Assembly (NCBI GenBank): GCA_009801015.1
Contig: VHZZ01000045.1
Coordinates: forward strand, 311,898-335,590
Direction of reading: 5' to 3'
Length of the DNA: 23,693 nucleotides
Source: Silene noctiflora
Lineage: Eukaryota; Streptophyta; Magnoliopsida; Caryophyllales; Caryophyllaceae
A model generated the notes under the pieces. The model saw only the letters and a list, made by a program, of their open reading frames with translations, had not been told where the DNA came from and ran no database searches. This document shows, piece by piece, positions 18,912 through 23,693 of this stretch. A program made the position numbers and the translations under genes. Every line of letters begins with the position of its first letter. The stretch's first letter is position 1.

Positions 18912-21900
18912 TCACTCGTCAGTTTTCATTGGTTCCTCTGTTTTCGCAGCTGCTGAGTGGTATTTTTCTAACTCAGCATCTAAATCCTCTGCAGATATCT
19001 TTTCATCACGGTCTCTTCCTCTCCCACGGCCTCTGCCAAAACCACGCCCACCACGCGGACGCCCCATTGGACCTCCTCGCCCTCCTCCCCTGTGATATTA
19101 TAAAGTGAGATTAGTTTAAAAAAAAAAAAAAAAAACTAAAGGAGCTACAGATTAGTATTTAAAATTATCTACTGCCAGAATAGAAATCTGCACTACAGTG
19201 TTTAATTGTTTATACTGAAGATGTACCATGAAAGTAGGACTTTGAACACATTAACCATGTATATAAGTCAGAAGCCAAACAAAACTTGCAGCATGATCAA
19301 ATCTACGCTAAAGTCGATACTTCATAGTTTACATACAGACAACTTAATCCAGAAATGGGAAAGCTTAGATAAACACTGAGTTTCTTCCATAGAAAAACCC
19401 CAGAAAAACGGACAACAGATGAATAACATCAAATTCAAATTCACAACTGTAAAGAATAGTTAGGTTCAAGGTATAACATATAAACAATTCCCTCCTTTGT
19501 ATCATTGAGTTGCTGCTCACTCCTATACTTCCATGGTTAGTTCTGTTGCATTTGTTTAACAAAGGTTTCACCAGATTCAATATATCTAGCACAAGCATAA
19601 CGACAATTTCACTTCTGAGTTCTGAAGCATGTATAACTTGTGGTAACAACCATCAATTACCGATCTAATACAGCTAGATGAACATAGAGCCATTACGTGA
19701 GCTGCAAAATAATATTCTCGCGTTGCTCAGCTCGGCTGCTCAGTAAGTTACGTAAGCAAATAGAAATACTTAAACAAAGGAAAAGATTTTGAAAAGTCAT
19801 TAAAGGAAACAAAAAGGACTCCACTGAGGAAGAGAACTTAATTCGAGGAACAACTCATTGGTATGACAGGGTGCAGTATGACTGGCGGAGACACGAAAAA
19901 TGTAGAACAGCTCTTTTAAGAACATGATCAGAGAAGTATGATAACAAACAAAAAAGTATGATGTTAAGATAAGAAATCACGTACATTCTATCATATCCAA
20001 GTGGATTTCTAGGAAAACCATTAGAAGCTGGTGGTGGAGCTCCTGCACTGGAAATATTTGTGCCAACAATCTCGATTTTTATAGGTTTTCCATCAAGTTC
20101 GACATTGTTGTACCTCTTGACAGCGGCCAGAGCATCATTCCTCCTAGAGTAAACAACTTCAGCAGTTCCCTGATAAAAGTACCAGATCTTGATATCACCC
20201 AAAGAACCAAAGAAGAACAAAAAAAATGAGAGTAGAAAGAATACGCTGAGTACCTTTGATCTCCCGCTTCTATCATAATGGACAGTGTAACGTTTCAGGT
20301 CACCAACCTCAGAAAAGAGCTCCTTCAAATAGATTACTGATGTCAGCAAACACATGTGACCAACATATAAATAAACAATCAAATCAATCAGCCTCTTTGA
20401 AATCTATAAACATATATGCAGGGAAATGCATGAATGTATTGGCAACAGAAAAACTAAACGAGAGAAACAGAGCAGCCGACAAAAAAAATTGACCTCCAGG
20501 AAGAAATTCTACACTAGTAACTTAGTGGAATATCTAACCATACTTAGGTAGTTAGGTACAAACACTCATACACCTGACCTGATGGTACTATTGAGTATTG
20601 AGTAATTAGATACAATCATAACTATCAAAACAACATTGTAAAATCCTACAATCTCCCCCTACCCTCCAAAAAGAAAGCGGTTTCACAGCTCCATAGCAAC
20701 ACAAAAATTATACTACAAGAACAAATTGCATGTGCTAGAGTAGTTTCGTAACTGATTGTGCAATCACAGTAACCTAAAGCACGAAACAAATCCTCCTTGT
20801 ATCCACGAATCCAACAAAGTAAAGTAGTAAACATACTACAAATATACACCACAAACGCGGTATGAGAGATCGATGCGTTCACAAATTTATAAACCTCTCA
20901 TAACTAACAGCGTATCAACTAGTAGAGAATCGATTTCAGGTGCTTAAACTACTTATTTTAGCTACTGCGGACATCAACACAAAGTAAACTACACAACTGC
21001 TTACGGTAACAGCTCACCCTACTCCCTAGCTATTGCGGACAAAGAAAACTTAAAATCAAGCAAGCAGAGACAACAAAGTCCAAAGCTAGTTCCAATCAAG
21101 AATACAACTCAGATTCAAAGCTGAAGCTATAGTTATCACTCAGTTTCCTACAAAATTCAAGACAAAATAAACCAAAATTCGACATTACTAGAACTATGAA
21201 CAATTAACACAGATATCAAGACGCATTTAAATGAAAAGTTCGGTATAAAGCTTCTTGCGTAAAGTCGGCTTACACAAGAATTTGTAAATTTTCGGTATTT
21301 CTAATAGGCTAATAGCATCTAAACTTGTAGCGAATCGATTTTAGGATCCTAATCTACTGACTTTAGCTACTACTAAGATCAATCAAGTATCCGCTATACA
21401 AACTTCTTGCATTTTAAAGAAAATTCAAGTATTAATTAATCCGCTGTACAAATTTCTTGCATAAATCCGCTTTACACAAGAATTTGTAAACTACAAAACT
21501 CTCAACAGTTAAATTGTTTATACCTTAACATCATCAGTAGAAACACCGTAGTCTAAATTAGAAATGTAAAGCTTAGTTCCAGTCTCAATTGAAGATTCTC
21601 CTCCTCGTCTTCCTCCTCCTCCGCCTCCGCCGCCAGAACTTCCTCGATTTCCGAACATATCATGCTTCCACAAAGTATCCGGCGCCTTCAATTAATTCAC
21701 AAATCATGTAATTGTGTAAATATTCGCTCTTTTAATAAACAAACAGATAATAAAGAAAACGATGAAAATTATACCTTAGGCATAGAGTAAGGTGCGGCGC
21801 GATTGGCGGCGCGATTATCAAAACGGCGAGGTGGAGCTGCGCCGGAGCGATGACGGCCGCCGGAGCGTGATGAAGAAGATGATTTGTTGCTCTTGATGAG

Positions 21901-21933
21901 GTCGTCGAGTGACATGTCTAAGTTGTTCGCCAT
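18912..21933 (-). CDS. ALY: ALY/REF mRNA-export adaptor, THO complex subunit 4
   Basis: Five exons on the minus strand: 21933-21775, 21685-21524, 20322-20254, 20169-19985 and 19089-18912 (stop TGA 18914-18912). All introns are GT-AG and phases agree, giving 250 residues. The N-terminus MANNLDMSLDDLIKSN carries the short LDMSLDDLI motif that binds the UAP56/DDX39 helicase. A glycine/arginine-rich linker with eight glycines in a row (about residues 71-78) precedes an RRM (about 90-169) with RNP2 LYISNL and RNP1-like RSKGTAEVVY. A second RGG-rich segment (about 193-220) and a C-terminal helix LDAELEKYHSAAA (about 228-240) follow. ALY joins THO/TREX in the nucleus and links spliced mRNA to export. 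Length and domain order are normal for plant ALY proteins. Intron 2 is 1.2 kb with internal repeats; intron 4 is 895 bp. Confidence 0.96.
20925..21495. repeat. Degenerate duplicated blocks in ALY intron 2
   Basis: GAATCGATTTCAGG.GCTTAA with TTTTAGCTACTGCGGACATCAA (about 20927-20976) recurs as GAATCGATTTTAGGATCCTAA with TTTAGCTACTACTAAGATCAA (about 21333-21383). A TTACACAAGAATTTGTAAA block is present at about 21270-21288 and 21472-21490. The order suggests an old duplication of a roughly 200-400-bp unit in the intron. Confidence 0.5.
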
Positions 21934-22355
21934 TGTTGCTTAAGGAAGAAGCTTTAGTGAGAGAAAATGAGAGGAGGTAGAGATCTAGGGTTGTGTTCGA
22001 AACTCTGGAAAGAAAGACTGATGAATGAGAGTGAGTGGAGGGAGACGAGGGAGTCAATAAAATCGTGTTTCACTTGGCTTTGAGAATTGTATATTTTTGC
22101 AGTCCGGATCCGAAAAATGGTTCGAATGACCATTTTGTTTGAACTAAACCCGAATCGAATTCATTAATGTGCGGTCCTTAGTCGTTATATTTTGAGGTTT
22201 TGGTTTCGGTCTAATCTCATCCAAAATGGTTTAATTTTAGTTCGGACATGGATACCCGAATCCGAGATACTTGCACAATATATTGTATTTAAAAAGTCAC
22301 TTATATTTAACTTTACTTCAAATATCAACTAAATTATTAACGCAAATTCTTATTT
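21934..22355. other. ALY leader/promoter region and adjoining spacer
   Basis: Minus-strand upstream DNA of ALY. It contains an AACCCTAG at about 21986-21993 on the minus strand, resembling the telo-box often found near translation-related plant genes, but it is a partial match. Nothing else recognised. Confidence 0.35.
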
Positions 22356-22553
22356 CAGACGGATTTAATCCTGTCTAAAATAAGACGGACCCAATGTAGC
22401 TATTTTACTATAAAATGTTACTATTTTTTGTTAAAATGTTTCCATCATTTTCAGGGTAAAAAGTAACAACATTAATTATAACATTTTGCCATTAAATTGT
22501 TACATTCTATTAAAAAATGGTGACATTTGTTCCGTCTTATTTCAGACCGTCTG
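22356..22553. mobile_element. Putative MITE with CAGACGG termini
   Basis: CAGACGG at 22356-22362 is the inverse of CCGTCTG at 22547-22553. An inner pair, AAAATAAGACGGA (about 22378-22390) and TCCGTCTTATTT (22531-22542), is also inverted. The AT-rich core includes several AAAATGTTAC-like words in both orientations. TTATTTCAGAC also precedes both ends. No clear target duplication was found, so the superfamily is undecided. Confidence 0.5.
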
Positions 22554-22736
22554 AACTCTAAAGCTCATGACCTGATTTCAAGTCCATCAACTTTAAATTG
22601 TCCTTCTGAACTCATACTAAAATAGCGTGAAGCCCTGACTTTTGTGCTTTAATTACGATATTTTTTATTTGAGCCGATTATTTTGGATCCTAAACAATTA
22701 AACATGCAAAAAGTGTGACATAACTTCATGAGACCA

Positions 22737-22737
<1 letters not shown>

Positions 22738-22783
<46 letters not shown>
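22738..22783 (+). repeat. (AAT)n microsatellite
   Basis: About 15 uninterrupted AAT/TAA triplets, followed by ATATATTACG. Likely to vary in length between individuals. Confidence 0.95.
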
Positions 22784-22895
22784 TATTACGTCTCAAATAC
22801 CCTAGTAATAATTTACTTTAGCATAAACGAATTACATAATTACCTAAATTAAAACTATTTACCAAGTAAAAATAGGAAAAATTATTTCCTAAATC

Positions 22896-23083
22896 CAGGG
22901 GCGTCTTAAAGTAAATTGAGGTCCGGTGCAGCACACAAAAATGAGGCCCCAAATATGAATGTACAAGTGTACTACACGTCGAAATTTGTATTGAATTTTA
23001 TTACTAAACCTTATAAATTTGGTGGCCAAAACTAAAGGCCCGGTTCTGCCGCCCGTGGTCGCCCGGGGTATTAGACGCCCCTG
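22896..23083. mobile_element. hAT-type MITE with perfect 8-bp target duplication
   Basis: The element starts CAGGGGCGTCT and ends AGACGCCCCTG, perfect 11-bp inverted termini. It is flanked by CCTAAATC at 22888-22895 and again at 23084-23091. CAGGG-type ends with an exact 8-bp duplication are diagnostic of hAT. At 188 bp it encodes no transposase; the minus-strand frame across it (23155-22889) is not a gene. The undamaged duplication suggests a fairly recent insertion, about 300-500 bases upstream of the sugar transporter start. Confidence 0.92.
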
Positions 23084-23250
23084 CCTAAATCCATAACAAA
23101 AAAAAAAATACACCGTATACAGTAATCCGTTAACACATAAAATTAGGAAAGTCATCAGCTTAGTCTTTATCTAGTGTATGTCATATTGGTAGGAAGCATA
23201 GGATTATGATGATTAGGATTAGGATTTCCTTAATTAAACAGATTAAAATC

Positions 23251-23260
23251 CTATAAATAG
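23251..23260 (+). promoter_or_regulatory. TATA box of the sugar transporter gene
   Basis: CTATAAATAG is a strong match to the plant TATA consensus. It lies 134-143 bases before the ATG at 23394, predicting a transcription start near 23285-23295 and a leader of about 100-110 nt. Confidence 0.75.
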
Positions 23261-23393
23261 CCTCCTTCTACAAACCATTCTAATCATCTTATAATACTTT
23301 TTACGTAATACATACAAAGCTCTTCAATTCTTCAGTTTATTATTATTATTACTCGTTATTGTTGTCGACGGTGCACATCTCGGTTTACAAAGA

Positions 23394-23532
23394 ATGGCAG
23401 GAGGAGGTCTTGTGTCTTCTGGTGGAGGGGGTAATAAGGAGTACCCTGGTAAACTCACTGGTTATGTCCTTATTACTTGCATTGTTGCTGCAATGGGCGG
23501 TCTTATTTTTGGTTACGATATTGGTATTTCAG
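23394..23532 (+). CDS. STP-type monosaccharide/H+ symporter, first exon only
   Basis: ATG 23394-23396 opens 46 codons plus one base, ending at a GTAACT donor (23533); the gene continues beyond the window. The product starts [20 protein letters not shown], then [20 protein letters not shown] (first transmembrane helix) and YDIGIS. The GGG-rich start, EYPGKLT and the [13 protein letters not shown] motif are characteristic of plant STP/MST sugar transporters of the major facilitator superfamily, which import hexoses with protons across the plasma membrane. The next residue, split by the intron, would be the Gly of ISGG. Which STP number it is cannot be told from 46 residues. A longer plus-strand frame starting at 23359 is a shadow in another frame. 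Confidence 0.9.
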
Positions 23533-23576
23533 GTAACTAACTAACTAACTTCCTACTTCTCCCTTTAATCGCACAA

Positions 23577-23693
23577 CTAGTATAGATCCCGCGTAATACG
23601 CGGTATATAGAGTTTTTATTTTTTTAAGTTTATTATTTAAAATTTTTAAATTTTCACTTCATTAATATTTAATATTAATTGAAATGGAAAACT
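23577..23693 (-). mobile_element. Probable Helitron 3' end (element runs off the right edge)
   Basis: On the minus strand there is a 15-base hairpin, CCGCGTATTACGCGG (23603-23589; 7-bp arms, one-base loop), then eight bases, then CTAG (23580-23577), with a T next. A short hairpin about 10 bases before CTRR, with insertion into an AT dinucleotide, is the Helitron 3' signature. The element would extend right from 23577, in reverse orientation, inside the first intron of the sugar transporter gene. The 5' TC end is outside the window, so the call rests on one terminus. Confidence 0.55.

Noticed and set aside
19855-20382. 175-codon minus-strand frame containing ALY sequence
   Set aside because: It reads through introns 3 and 4 of ALY; only 20322-20254 and 20169-19985 are exonic.

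Overview
The window is nuclear DNA of a dicot plant. Genes are split by short AT-rich GT-AG introns, spacers are AT-rich, and non-autonomous transposons sit in introns and between genes. The best guess is Caryophyllales, perhaps Caryophyllaceae (Silene-like). This rests only on remembered resemblance of the 4168-5466 element (TGTAACACCC start, repeated ACTCGATCGAGT palindromes) to repeats in that group, so it is a weak inference.

Layout, left to right. (1) The 3' end of a cytosolic-type UDP-glucuronate decarboxylase (UXS) gene, + strand, 1-723, with a GC-AG intron. (2) An intact intronless histone H4 gene on the - strand (1603-1914), tail-to-tail with UXS, with a TATA box and an E2F-type site. 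(3) A gene-poor stretch of about 3.5 kb: a GGGTC-rich repeat, a C-rich island, a doubtful proline-rich secreted-protein-like reading frame broken by one stop (3385-3990, - strand), and a 1.3-kb solo-LTR-like element (4168-5466). (4) A 56-residue mitochondrial ATP synthase 6-kDa subunit gene, + strand, 5872-9160. A roughly 3-kb intron full of MITEs and duplications separates its last codon and stop from the rest. (5) An intergenic stretch, 9161-12086. (6) An 11-exon + strand gene (12087-18161) for a conserved 361-residue plant protein of unknown function. Its first intron holds a ~151-bp tandem array and its last intron a Stowaway MITE. (7) A 5-exon ALY/REF mRNA-export adaptor (THO complex subunit 4) on the - strand, 18912-21933, tail-to-tail with gene 6. 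(8) A spacer with two MITEs and an (AAT)n microsatellite. (9) The first exon of an STP-type sugar/H+ symporter, + strand, 23394-23532. What looks like a Helitron 3' end lies in its first intron at the right edge.

The genes are unrelated housekeeping or metabolic neighbours (cell-wall nucleotide sugars, chromatin, respiration, mRNA export, sugar uptake) and do not form a pathway or cluster. All exon joins below were checked by hand for reading-phase continuity and splice-site dinucleotides. Family names rest on recognising the protein sequences from memory, not on a search. I found no convincing new biological system. The most informative unusual features are the GC-AG intron, the extreme terminal exon of the ATP synthase gene, the long hairpin inside the Harbinger-like MITE, the repeat shared by introns of two different genes, and the Helitron-like terminus.
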